This document shows positions 42,992 to 51,569 of a DNA stretch of 64,000 bases, piece by piece (the stretch's first letter is position 1; each line of letters opens with the position of its first letter). The stretch is taken from positions 48,036-112,035 of the forward strand of contig NZ_PEBK01000007.1 of NCBI RefSeq assembly GCF_002802905.1. The letters are read 5' to 3'. This DNA comes from Bifidobacterium simiarum (lineage in GTDB: Bacteria; Actinomycetota; Actinomycetes; Actinomycetales; Bifidobacteriaceae). The position numbers and the translations under genes are program-made. The notes under the pieces were generated by a model. It saw only the letters and a list, made by a program, of their open reading frames with translations, was not told the origin of the DNA and did not search any database.

Positions 42992-43936
42992 ATGCCGGGT
43001 TTGCTGAGTGCCATGCAAGGATTCTGCGTGATCGGCATCGTGATCGCCGTGGGGTACGTGGCCGCCCGTATGCGCATCGGCGGGCCGAGCGCCCAGATGG
43101 TGCTGAACAAGTTCAGCTTCTTCGTCTCCAGCCCGTGTCTGATGTTCGCGATCCTGTCCAAGGAGCCGATCTTCGAGATCTTCCATTCCTCGATCATCGT
43201 GGCGTTCTTCTCCGCGTTCCTGGTCGGCGTGGTGTTCCTGATCCTCAACCGGCTGTTCTTCCACATGGGTGCGGCCGACGCAACCATCGGCGCGCTGAAC
43301 TCGCTGTACCTCAATTCCAACAACATCGGCCTGCCGATCGCCACCTATATTCTCGGCAATCCGGCGCTGGTCGCCCCGATCCTGGTGATGCAGCAGGCCA
43401 TCTTCACGCCGGTCGGCCTCACCGTGCTCGACGTGACCACCAAGGGCAAGGTGACGGTGAAGGAGATCGCCAAGCAGCCGCTGCACCAGCCGCTGCTGAT
43501 CGGCTCGCTGGCCGGCATCCTCGTCTCGGCGATCACCGCGAAGATCGGCTACTTCCCGGTGCCGAAGTTCATCTTCGACCCGATCGACATGATCGGCGAC
43601 TCCGCGGTGCCGATGATCCTCATGGCGTTCGGCATGTCGCTGCACGGCACGCGGCCGATGCAGCAGAAGGGCGACCGCACCGCCACCATCACCGTGGCCG
43701 TGCTGAAGAACATCGTCATGCCGGTGATCGCGTTCCTGCTCGCCTACTTCGTGATGGGCTTCCGCGGCGCCACGCTGTACGCCTGCGTGGTACTCGCCGC
43801 CCTGCCGACCGGCCAGAACGTGTATAACTACGCGGCCCGGTACAACGTGGGCCTCACCTTCGCGCGCGACGGCATCCTACTGAGCACCATGACCTCGCCG
43901 ATTTTCATCGCCATCGTCGCGTTTTTGCTCAGCTGA
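42992..43936 (+). CDS. AEC-family (auxin efflux carrier-like) transporter
   Basis: 314 residues from ATG 42992 (MPGLLSAMQGFCVIGIVIAV, RBS GGGAGGAG); a long in-frame upstream extension has no support. Ten hydrophobic segments in two five-helix halves. NSNNIGLPIATYILG and ALPTGQNVYNYAARYN are the typical crossover motifs of the AEC/bile-acid-sodium symporter-like fold. Bacterial members carry malate, malonate or other organic acids. Substrate unknown. It stands alone, between the arabinose and fucose loci. Confidence 0.82.
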   Translation: MPGLLSAMQGFCVIGIVIAVGYVAARMRIGGPSAQMVLNKFSFFVSSPCLMFAILSKEPIFEIFHSSIIVAFFSAFLVGVVFLILNRLFFHMGAADATIGALNSLYLNSNNIGLPIATYILGNPALVAPILVMQQAIFTPVGLTVLDVTTKGKVTVKEIAKQPLHQPLLIGSLAGILVSAITAKIGYFPVPKFIFDPIDMIGDSAVPMILMAFGMSLHGTRPMQQKGDRTATITVAVLKNIVMPVIAFLLAYFVMGFRGATLYACVVLAALPTGQNVYNYAARYNVGLTFARDGILLSTMTSPIFIAIVAFLLS

Positions 43937-44009
43937 GGATGCTGAGGATTTGGGCCGAGCCCTATCCAAAAGCAACACGACTAGGGCCCGCTGGCGGGAT
44001 TTCGCCGGC

Positions 44010-44292
44010 GATGGATTCGACCGCAAAATCGCGGTTTTCACGCCCCGATCCGTCGAACACCGGACGATCTCGATGGAGCGACCGCAAAATCGCGGTTTTC
44101 GCACTACAATCCATCACCGGATCGAGACACGGGACCGAAGAACCGCATGATTTCAACGATCCGGAAATCACGAAAACCGGATTGCGATGGATTCGACCGC
44201 AAAATCGCGTATTCTGCACTCCAATCCATCGAATATCGGCGAATCCCGATGGATCGGACCGCAAAAACCGGATTCTTACACTCCGATCCATC
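44010..44292 (-). repeat. Four-hairpin composite element, copy 2
   Basis: Hairpins at 44010-44054, 44072-44115, 44186-44230 and 44248-44292, spacers of 17, 70 and 17 bases. Each begins GATGGA and ends (T/C)C(A/G)TC. The 70-base centre, on the minus strand, matches copy 1 at 36 of its first 47 positions without gaps. Apical sequences (for example CCGCAAAATCGCGGTTTTC) differ from copy 1. Confidence 0.85.
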
Positions 44293-44392
44293 GAAGCGCG
44301 GCGATAAGCCCCGGCTAAACTGCGCTTTCGGATCATCTCATCCAAACCGGCATCCGCTGCTCACGGCGGGAATCACAACAACAACCACAACA

Positions 44393-44437
44393 AAAAAAGC
44401 GGAGCCGTTGGCACGGCCCCGCTTTGTCAGCGCAGGA
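44393..44437 (-). terminator. Rho-independent terminator of the fucose operon
   Basis: In the minus sense AAAGCGGGGCCG/CGGCTCCGCTTT pairs (one G-U) around TGCCAA, followed by TTTTTTTGTTGTGG. It lies about 65 bases after the fucO stop. Confidence 0.88.
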
Positions 44438-44500
44438 ATCAGAAGTAATATGCGCCGGCGATCATGACGACATCGCCGGCGTATGACAGCAGGTCTTCAA

Positions 44501-45658
44501 TCACATGAGGCTCTTGTAGATGGTGAGGATGTCCTCCTCCGTCGCCTTCCTCGGGTTGCCCGGCGTGCACACGTCATTAAACGCGTCATGCGCCAGCGGC
44601 GCCAGATCCGCCTCCGTGGCGCCCACCTCGGAAATCTTCGTCGGGTTCTTCAGATCCACGGTCAGCTGATGCACCGCCTGCACGGCCGCGTCACGCGCCT
44701 CCTCCAACGGCATCGCGTACGCGTCCTTCACGCCGAACGCGTCGGCGATGTCGCGGTACTTCTCGCCCGTGTAGTCCTTGTTGTAGTCCATCACCGGGGC
44801 CAGCAGGATGCCGTTCGCCACGCCGTGCGCGGCGCCCAGGCGCCCGCCCAGCGGATGCGCCATGCCGTGTACCAGTCCCAGGCCCACGTTCGAATACGCC
44901 ATGCCCGTGATGTACGAGCTGTACGCCATCTGCTCGCCCGCCGGTACGTCGCCCTCGGCCGACTTGGCGAGATTCGCGGCGGTCATGCGGATCGACTGCA
45001 GCGACAGCGCGTCCGACAGGCTCCACGCGCCCGGGGTGATGTAGCCCTCGATGGCGTGGGTCAGCGCGTCCAGGCCCGTCGCGACCTTCAGGCCCCGGGG
45101 CATGCCGTCGGTCAGGTCCGGGTCCACGAACGCGACGATCGGGATGTCGTGCGGGTCCACGGCCACGAACTTGCGCTTGTTCGGGGTATCGGTGATCACG
45201 TAGTTGATGGTGGTCTCCGACGCGGTGCCGGCGGTGGTGGGCACGCCGAAGATCGGCACGGAGGGGTTCTTCGTGTCCGCCACGCCCTCAAGGGAGAGCA
45301 CGTCGCCGAACTCCGGGTTCGCGGTCACGATGCCGATGCCCTTGCACGTATCCTGCGGCGAGCCGCCGCCCAGACCGATCAGGAAGTCCGCGCCCGACGC
45401 CTTGAACCGCAGCACGCCGTCCTGGATGCACTCCACCGGCGGGTTCGGCTTCACGTTCGTGAACACCTCGTACGGCAGACCCGCGGCGTCCAGCACATCG
45501 AACACCTTCTGGGCGGTACCGACCTTGGGATCGGCCAGCACCGGGTCCGTCACCACGAACGCCTTCCTGAAGCCATGCTTCCTCGCGACCTCGGGGATCT
45601 CCTTGATCGCGCCGCGACCGAAGTACGCCGTCTGGTTGAAAATCATCCTGTAGACCAT
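44501..45658 (-). CDS. fucO: Lactaldehyde reductase (iron-dependent alcohol dehydrogenase)
   Basis: 385 residues of the Fe-ADH family. GGGSPQDTCKGIGIV is the NAD-binding motif, and DALTHAIEGYI, GLVHGMAHPLGGRLGAAHG and NGILL carry the metal-binding His/Asp. It reduces L-lactaldehyde to 1,2-propanediol with NADH, the redox-balancing last step of fucose breakdown. Last gene of the fucose operon, 54 bases after the aldolase gene, and followed by a strong terminator. Confidence 0.92.
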   Translation of the reverse strand: MVYRMIFNQTAYFGRGAIKEIPEVARKHGFRKAFVVTDPVLADPKVGTAQKVFDVLDAAGLPYEVFTNVKPNPPVECIQDGVLRFKASGADFLIGLGGGSPQDTCKGIGIVTANPEFGDVLSLEGVADTKNPSVPIFGVPTTAGTASETTINYVITDTPNKRKFVAVDPHDIPIVAFVDPDLTDGMPRGLKVATGLDALTHAIEGYITPGAWSLSDALSLQSIRMTAANLAKSAEGDVPAGEQMAYSSYITGMAYSNVGLGLVHGMAHPLGGRLGAAHGVANGILLAPVMDYNKDYTGEKYRDIADAFGVKDAYAMPLEEARDAAVQAVHQLTVDLKNPTKISEVGATEADLAPLAHDAFNDVCTPGNPRKATEEDILTIYKSLM

Positions 45659-45712
45659 TGTTTTTGCTCCTTGTTGAGTGATGTGTCTGATTGATATTGA
45701 CGAAATAATGGA

Positions 45713-46606
45713 TCAGAGCAGTGCCTGAATCTTGGCGTACTGATCCTCGGTGAGCTGCACGGCGGGCTCGCGGATCAGCGTGCTGATCGGCAGACCCTTG
45801 GCCTTCACGGCACCCTTGATCGCGGCGATGAACAGATCGGCGCAATCATAGATAGCCATAAGGTGGCTGATGCGTTCGGCGGCCTCGATCGCCGTGGCGT
45901 AATCACCGGAGACGTACGCCTTGTTGAGCTTGGCGAAGGTTTCCGGCTCCACGTTGGTCAGTCCGCAGATCACGCCGGCGCCGCCGGAGACGCGGTTGAC
46001 GAGATAGTACTCGTCGAATCCGGAGAACACGGCGAAGTCCGGCTTGATCCCGCTCACCGCGCGGATGACCTTGCGGGTGTGGCTGATCGTATCGACCGTG
46101 TCCTTGATGCCCACGATCGTCGGGTATTCGGAGGCCAGTTCGGCCACCAGTTCGGGGGTCAGATCCGAACCGGTACGCGGCGGGAAGTTGTAGAGAATGA
46201 CCGGCAGATCGGTCGCACCGGCGACCGCGCCGAAGTATGCCTTCGCAGCTCCCGGGGTAGGACCGAAGTAATACGGGGAGACGACGACCAACGCATCCAC
46301 GCCGCTCTTCTCCGCAGCCTTGGCGAAGTCAATGACCTTGTCGAGATTCGTGTCGCCCACGCCGGCGAATACCTTGATGCGACCGGCCACATGCTTGGCG
46401 ACGAAGTCGACGGCCTGCTTCTTCACCTCCAGAGGGAAGGCGTAGAACTCGCCGATGCTGCCGAACACCAGCACCCCGTCGACACCGGCTTCGATGAGAT
46501 GGTCGAGATGCCGTCCCCACAGGTCGTAGTCAATGTTGCCATCATCGTCGGTGATGGTGATCGATGGGCAGATCACACCGGAGAATACGGTTGCGCTATT
46601 GGTCAT
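45713..46606 (-). CDS. DHDPS/NAL-family aldolase, probable 2-keto-3-deoxy-L-fuconate aldolase
   Basis: 297 residues, TIM barrel of the dihydrodipicolinate synthase family. VVSPYYFGPT and ILYNFPPRTGSDL supply the active-site Tyr and sugar-binding region, and IVGIKDTVDTI the Schiff-base Lys. The true dapA would not be placed here. Between fucO and the lactonase gene, cleavage of 2-keto-3-deoxyfuconate to pyruvate and L-lactaldehyde is by far the best fit, as described for other bifidobacterial fucose operons. Confidence 0.88.
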   Translation of the reverse strand: MTNSATVFSGVICPSITITDDDGNIDYDLWGRHLDHLIEAGVDGVLVFGSIGEFYAFPLEVKKQAVDFVAKHVAGRIKVFAGVGDTNLDKVIDFAKAAEKSGVDALVVVSPYYFGPTPGAAKAYFGAVAGATDLPVILYNFPPRTGSDLTPELVAELASEYPTIVGIKDTVDTISHTRKVIRAVSGIKPDFAVFSGFDEYYLVNRVSGGAGVICGLTNVEPETFAKLNKAYVSGDYATAIEAAERISHLMAIYDCADLFIAAIKGAVKAKGLPISTLIREPAVQLTEDQYAKIQALL

Positions 46607-46679
46607 GGTTTCCCTTTCCTTGTGATGGAATCGCCGGGGCGGGTGGGGGTTGATGCCGCACCCGCCCGACGACGTGTGA

Positions 46680-47450
46680 CTACAGTTCGATGCCGTAGGC
46701 CCGAACCGCGTTGTTCATGAAGAAGTCCTCGTCCTCGCCGAAGGTGTCGAGCATGAGCTGGAAGTGCGTGGCGAACGTGGAGTTGAGTTCCACGACCGGC
46801 CAGTTCGAGCTGTACAGCACCTTCTTCGGGCCGAACGTGTCACGGACGAACTTCACGATGTCGGGGTCGACGGGATTGTCGCCGGAGACCTTGATGTACG
46901 AGTTCGGCAGGGCGGCCAGATCGGTCAGCGCCTGCTTCGTGGTCTCATCAAGGCCGGGGGCGTTGCCGAGATGGTCCAGAATCACCGTGACCTCGGGCAC
47001 CTGAGCGAAGACCTCGGCCATGTCGGGCAGCTCCTCGCCGCGGTTGCACAGTTCGAACGGCATGCCCTTGGCCGCCATCGCGCGCAGTCCCTCGATGAAC
47101 GAGGGCTCGAGACAGCGACCGCGGGGCTCGGAGTCCACGTGCAGCGGCTCGCGGATGCCATCGGCGTTGATCGGCACGCGCATGGTCGGGCTGAGTGTCA
47201 CTCGCAGCATGCGCTTGAGGATCTTCGGGGACTTGTTCTCATACAGCAGGCGATCCTCCTGCTCGTGGTCGGCCGCGTCGACCTCCACGTACACGCCGCC
47301 GAGGAAGTTCACGCCGAACTTCGCGTATTCGGCCTCGAGATCCTCGATGGTGTACTTGTTCTGCAGCTTGGGCAGACCGGCCAGCCAGGGCAGGTTCTGC
47401 ACAGCCGGGTCCCAGATGTGGAAGTGGGAGTCCACTACGTTCAGTGTCAT
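46680..47450 (-). CDS. L-fuconolactone hydrolase (amidohydrolase family 2)
   Basis: 256 residues from ATG 47450 (MTLNVVDSHFHIWDP, AGAAGGA upstream). VVDSHFHIWD carries the H-x-H metal pair of the family, VTVILDHLGNAPGLDE a later His/Asn, and LYSSNWPVVEL the final active-site strand in place of the usual Asp. It opens L-fucono-1,5-lactone to L-fuconate. The gene follows the fucose permease gene in the operon. Confidence 0.88.
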   Translation of the reverse strand: MTLNVVDSHFHIWDPAVQNLPWLAGLPKLQNKYTIEDLEAEYAKFGVNFLGGVYVEVDAADHEQEDRLLYENKSPKILKRMLRVTLSPTMRVPINADGIREPLHVDSEPRGRCLEPSFIEGLRAMAAKGMPFELCNRGEELPDMAEVFAQVPEVTVILDHLGNAPGLDETTKQALTDLAALPNSYIKVSGDNPVDPDIVKFVRDTFGPKKVLYSSNWPVVELNSTFATHFQLMLDTFGEDEDFFMNNAVRAYGIEL

Positions 47451-47594
47451 GTCAATGTCCTTCTGATTGTCCGGAACAAGCCGGAACGAACGAATATGGT
47501 GTGATCGATCGGAGGATCGGATCCCGTCCGATCGGTTCGAAGTGGATCGGACGGGCCAGAAGGAAAGGAAACCGGCCCGCCCGAAAATCATCGA

Positions 47595-48881
47595 TCAGGC
47601 CTCCTTCAGACCGATCTTGGAGCCCCAGAAGGCATACCAGGCGAGGTACAGGAATCCGGGGACCGTAACCAGCAGGGCGATCTCGATGCCGGCGGCGTCC
47701 TGGATGACGCCGAGCAGCAGCGGGATGAGGGCCGCGCCGACGATGCTCATCACCAGTGCGGAGGATCCGGTCTTGGCCGCGGAGCCCTTGATCCCCTTCA
47801 GCGTCAGCGAGAAGATCGTCGGGTAGCCGATGGAGATGAACAGGTAGGCCACGAGGAAGGCGATGACGGAGATCTTGCCCAGTCCGAGGAACACCACGAA
47901 CATGAGCGCGGCGCTGATAGTCATGTATACGCCGAGGATCTTCGCCGGATCGAACTTGGCCATGAGCGGCGTGGTGACGAAACGGCCGATGGTGAACAGC
48001 AGGGAGAGGATCGACAGCATGGTCGCGGCCAGGCCGGCGGTCACGCCCGGACCCCAATGCTTCAGCGCATAGGCGGAGAACATGGCCATGCCGGCGACCT
48101 GCAAACCGATGAAGATGAATTCGGCGAGCACGCCGAGCGCGAAGTAGGGGCGCTTGAGCAGTCCGAAGAACGAGGCGTCGCCGCTGGCACCGGATTCGGC
48201 CTCCTCCTCGTCGCCCGGAGGCGTCGGCAGCTTGAAGAACGCGAATACGAGCAGCACGACGACCAGCACGATGCCGATGACGATGTAGATGTGCTGGGTA
48301 TCGCTGAGGAACTTGGTCTTGGCCTCATCGAATCCTTCTTTTCCGGGTGCGATGGTCTGCGAGAGGATCTGTGCGAGGATCAGCGGACCGACGATGTTGC
48401 CCACACCGTTGAAGCTCTGGGCCATGTTCAGACGGAACGACTCGCCCTTCTCGTTGCCGAGCTTGGTGATGTACGGGTTGCAGTTGGTCTCCAGCGACGC
48501 GGCACCGAGGGCGATCACGAACATGGCGAACAGGAACAGGCCGTAGCTGGCGTTGCTGGTGGCCGGGATCACGATGAACGAACCCACCGCGAACAGGAAC
48601 AGGCCGGAGATCACGCCTCCCTTGTAGCCGAACCGTTTGGCGATGATGCCGGCCGGGATGGCCATGACGAAGTAGGCGCCGTAGTAGGCCACCTGCAGCA
48701 GCGACGATTCCGTACTGCTCAATTCCATATAGTTGCCGAACGGCGAGTTCAGTGCGTTGACGAGATTCATCGTCAGACCCCAGATGAAGAACAGCGAGGT
48801 GACCAGCACGATGGCGATCATCGCCTTGGAACCTGTGGTATTCTTCTCCGGAGCGGCAACATTCGTAGTGGATGTCATCAT
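47595..48881 (-). CDS. fucP: L-fucose:H+ symporter (MFS, FHS family)
   Basis: 428 residues with 12 TM helices. FFIWGLTMNLVNALNSPFGN and ALGAASLETNCNPYITKLG, with the conserved Asp/Glu and Asn residues, mark the FucP group of sugar:proton symporters. It brings free L-fucose into the cell. A short cytoplasmic acidic loop (GDEEEAESGASGD) is in the middle. Second half of the operon follows after 144 bases. Confidence 0.9.
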   Translation of the reverse strand: MMTSTTNVAAPEKNTTGSKAMIAIVLVTSLFFIWGLTMNLVNALNSPFGNYMELSSTESSLLQVAYYGAYFVMAIPAGIIAKRFGYKGGVISGLFLFAVGSFIVIPATSNASYGLFLFAMFVIALGAASLETNCNPYITKLGNEKGESFRLNMAQSFNGVGNIVGPLILAQILSQTIAPGKEGFDEAKTKFLSDTQHIYIVIGIVLVVVLLVFAFFKLPTPPGDEEEAESGASGDASFFGLLKRPYFALGVLAEFIFIGLQVAGMAMFSAYALKHWGPGVTAGLAATMLSILSLLFTIGRFVTTPLMAKFDPAKILGVYMTISAALMFVVFLGLGKISVIAFLVAYLFISIGYPTIFSLTLKGIKGSAAKTGSSALVMSIVGAALIPLLLGVIQDAAGIEIALLVTVPGFLYLAWYAFWGSKIGLKEA

Positions 48882-48943
48882 CGACTCCTTAAATTTCTTC
48901 TATGCAAGCATGAAATGATTGGATGTTTTCGTCTCTGAAAACG

Positions 48944-48984
48944 ACTTCATCGGCCCCTGACCCAATTTCGGGGCCGATGAAGCC
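48944..48984 (-). terminator. 13-bp-stem hairpin between the fucose dehydrogenase and fucP genes
   Basis: CTTCATCGGCCCC/GGGGCCGATGAAG perfect arms around TGACCCAATTT. In the minus sense the stem is followed by GTCGTTTTC, a poor T-run, so it may stop part of the operon transcripts and tune fucP against upstream genes. Confidence 0.6.
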
Positions 48985-49089
48985 ACTCAACGATCACGGA
49001 AAGGCAACAGCGACGATCGTTGGGAATAGGCACGCCTTGCGGCGTGGGACTCGGCTCCGGAATATCACCGATGCCGAAGATCGGTTCGA

Positions 49090-49881
49090 TCAGCTCAGGG
49101 CACGGTCGAGGTGGACGTAGCCGCCGTCGACGAACACCCACTGACCGGTGGTGTGCGAGGAACGGTCGGACAGCAGGAAGGCGGCCTCGTTGCCGATTTC
49201 CTCGGTGGTGGTCATGCGGTGTTCCAGCGGGATCTTGTCGGTGATGACCTTGAGTCGCGCCTGCTGCTCCTCCTCGGAGCCGAAGGTCTTGATCCAGTCG
49301 GCGTACAGCGGAGTCCAGCATTCGGAGACGACGATGGCGTTCACGCGCACGCGATCCTTGACCAGCGCGGCGGCCCATTCACGGGTCAGACCCAGAATCG
49401 CACCCTTGGCGGCGGCGTAGGCACTGGTCTTGCCCTGACCGGTGAGCGCGGTCTTGGAGGTGATGTTCACCACGGCGCCATGGCTCTCCTTGAGATAGCC
49501 GACCGCGGCATGGACCAGCTCGTAGTAATGGGTGAGGTTACCGTGGATGGACTTCTCGAACTCCTGCCACGACGTGGTCTCCAAGGCCTTGTTATCGTTG
49601 ACGCCGGCGTTGTTGACGATGCCGTCGATATGCCCGTACTTCTTGTAGGTCTCTTCGACGATGGGGGCGATCTTGTCGGTGTCGTTGAGGTCGAGGATGT
49701 GGATGTCGTATCCCTTGCTGATGGGCTCGATCTCTTTCTTGTACTCTTCGACGACGTTGGCGCTGCGGTCGAGAATCACCGTGGTGGCGCCTTCGCGGGC
49801 CAGCTGGAACGTGATGCCCTTGCCGATGCCCTTGAGACCGCCGGTGATGATGAATACCTTGCCTTCGAGATGCAGATCCAT
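49090..49881 (-). CDS. Short-chain dehydrogenase, probable L-fucose dehydrogenase
   Basis: 263 residues from ATG 49881 (MDLHLEGKVFIITGG, AAGGAAG upstream). ITGGLKGIGKGI is the TGxxxGIG cofactor site, NNAGVNDNK the central motif, and SAYAAAKGAI the YxxxK catalytic motif. It oxidises L-fucose at C1 to the lactone. The assignment depends on being flanked by fuconate dehydratase and FucP; the fold alone is generic SDR. Confidence 0.87.
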   Translation of the reverse strand: MDLHLEGKVFIITGGLKGIGKGITFQLAREGATTVILDRSANVVEEYKKEIEPISKGYDIHILDLNDTDKIAPIVEETYKKYGHIDGIVNNAGVNDNKALETTSWQEFEKSIHGNLTHYYELVHAAVGYLKESHGAVVNITSKTALTGQGKTSAYAAAKGAILGLTREWAAALVKDRVRVNAIVVSECWTPLYADWIKTFGSEEEQQARLKVITDKIPLEHRMTTTEEIGNEAAFLLSDRSSHTTGQWVFVDGGYVHLDRALS

Positions 49882-50099
49882 GGGAACTTCCTTGTCCTTC
49901 CTTATTCTGCGTTTAATGGGTACGCCATTAACAAGCAGCGTTGATTGTTGATTGTTGATACTTTGCATTGCCATGCCGGTCGGAGCCGGCGGGTTCAGTT
50001 ATCGATATTCAGTTATGGAAAACTTGGGGCGGGACCGCCGTCCGCAATCGTTTCGGAAGAATGACGGCGGTCCCACGTCTGGTGTCCGGAGTCGACGGA

Positions 50100-51383
50100 T
50101 CACCCCTTGTACAGGTACTTCTCCGCGGTCTCCAGCGTCATTTCGGTGCCGTTGCCCGGCGCGGTCGGAGCGACATAGTTGCCGTTCTTGATCACCGTGG
50201 GGTGCACGAAGTGCTCGTGCTGGTTGTCCACGTACTCGATCATGCGACCGTCCATCGTGCCCGAAACGGCCACGTAGTCGAACATCGCGAAGTGGCACAC
50301 CGCCTCGCACAGTCCCACGCCGCCGGCGTGCGGGCACACGGGCTTGTTGAACTTCTTCGCCAGCAGGTATTCAAGCACGATCTCCTGAGGTCCGGCCACA
50401 CGGGTGGCGTCGATCTGCATGATGCCGAAGGCGTTGGCCTGCAGATACTGCTTGTACAGGATGCGGCTCTGCATTTGCTCACCGGTGGCCACCTTAATCG
50501 GGTTGATGGCGCGGGCGATGGTCGCGTGTCCGATCACGTCGTCCGGGCTGGTGGGTTCCTCGACCCAAGCCAGATCGAACTCATGGAAGCGGTTGATCCA
50601 TTCAATGGCGGTGGGCACGTCCCACACCTGATTCGCGTCGACGGCCAGACGCACGTCCGGGCCGATGGCCTCGCGGGCCAAAGCCAGACGCCGCAGATCG
50701 TCGTCCACGTTCTGTCCGACCTTGAGCTTGATCTGCTTGAAGCCCTTGACCTGCGACTCCTCCTTGGCCAGGGCCACCATCTTCTCATCGGAGTAGCCGA
50801 GCCAGCCGGCCGCGGTGGAATAACCCGGGTATCCGACCTTGAGCAGGTTCTCGATGCGCTCGGCCTTGCCCTTCTGTCCTTCCTTGAGGATCTCGACGGC
50901 CTCCTCGGGGCGCAGGGCATCGGTCATGTAGCGGAAGTCCAGCGTGGAGACCAGTTCCTCGGGCTCCATCTCGGCGAGCAGACGCCACAGCGGCTTGCCG
51001 GCGCGCTTGGCCTTGATGTCCCACAGGGCCGAAAGCACCGCGCCGATGGCCATATGCTCCACGCCCTTCTCCGGACCAAGCCAGCGTAGCTGGGAATCAT
51101 GGACGAAAAGGTTCCACGCCTTCTTCATGTCGTCCAGCAGCGGCTCGACCTCCATGCCGATCAGTCGGTCGCCCATGGATTCGATGGCCTTGCACACCAC
51201 GTCGTTGCCGCGGCCGATCGTGAACACGAAACCGATGCCCTTGACGCCATCGTCGGCATCGGTGTGGATCTCCACGTAGGCGGACGAATAGTCCGGATCC
51301 GGGTTCATGGCGTCCGAACCCGACAGGGTGTTCGACGTCGGGAAACGGAAATCGAACGTCTTCACTGCGGTAAATCTGCTCAT
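50100..51383 (-). CDS. L-fuconate dehydratase (enolase superfamily)
   Basis: 427 residues from ATG 51383 (MSRFTAVKTFDFRFP, GAAGGAG upstream). The KxK acid/base motif (QIKLKVGQNV), metal ligands in RLAVDANQVW, WVEEPTSPDD and KVATGEQMQ, and the catalytic His in PVCPHAGGVGL are all present, as in the mandelate-racemase-type fuconate dehydratases. It dehydrates L-fuconate to 2-keto-3-deoxyfuconate. First gene of the fucose operon, with an operator in its promoter. Confidence 0.93.
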   Translation of the reverse strand: MSRFTAVKTFDFRFPTSNTLSGSDAMNPDPDYSSAYVEIHTDADDGVKGIGFVFTIGRGNDVVCKAIESMGDRLIGMEVEPLLDDMKKAWNLFVHDSQLRWLGPEKGVEHMAIGAVLSALWDIKAKRAGKPLWRLLAEMEPEELVSTLDFRYMTDALRPEEAVEILKEGQKGKAERIENLLKVGYPGYSTAAGWLGYSDEKMVALAKEESQVKGFKQIKLKVGQNVDDDLRRLALAREAIGPDVRLAVDANQVWDVPTAIEWINRFHEFDLAWVEEPTSPDDVIGHATIARAINPIKVATGEQMQSRILYKQYLQANAFGIMQIDATRVAGPQEIVLEYLLAKKFNKPVCPHAGGVGLCEAVCHFAMFDYVAVSGTMDGRMIEYVDNQHEHFVHPTVIKNGNYVAPTAPGNGTEMTLETAEKYLYKG

Positions 51384-51419
51384 TGGAATGGCTCCTTCGC
51401 CTGTACGGTTCGCTTGTTT

Positions 51420-51440
51420 TGTGAAGCACTTCACACTATA
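51420..51440 (-). promoter_or_regulatory. Fucose operon -10 box and overlapping palindromic operator
   Basis: In the minus sense TATAGT (51435-51440) runs directly into TGTGAAG-TG-CTTCACA (51420-51435). A LacI protein bound here would block the start site. No second copy was found upstream of fucP or fucO. Confidence 0.72.
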
Positions 51441-51569
51441 CACGCTTTTTTCGAAATTTGCGCCGTTTCTTGCGAAATTTACTGAACAATTTTAATGTTG
51501 CGTTTTCTTCAGGCCGATACAATGAAAACGCGTCCGCACGGACGCGACATCACAACGAGAGGGAAACCA

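Larger units (their letters stand above)
43937..44500. other. Gene-free convergent gap between the AEC carrier and fucO
   Basis: Contains the second four-hairpin composite (44010-44292) and a strong minus-strand terminator (44393-44437). ORFs across it are repeat-derived. Confidence 0.7.
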
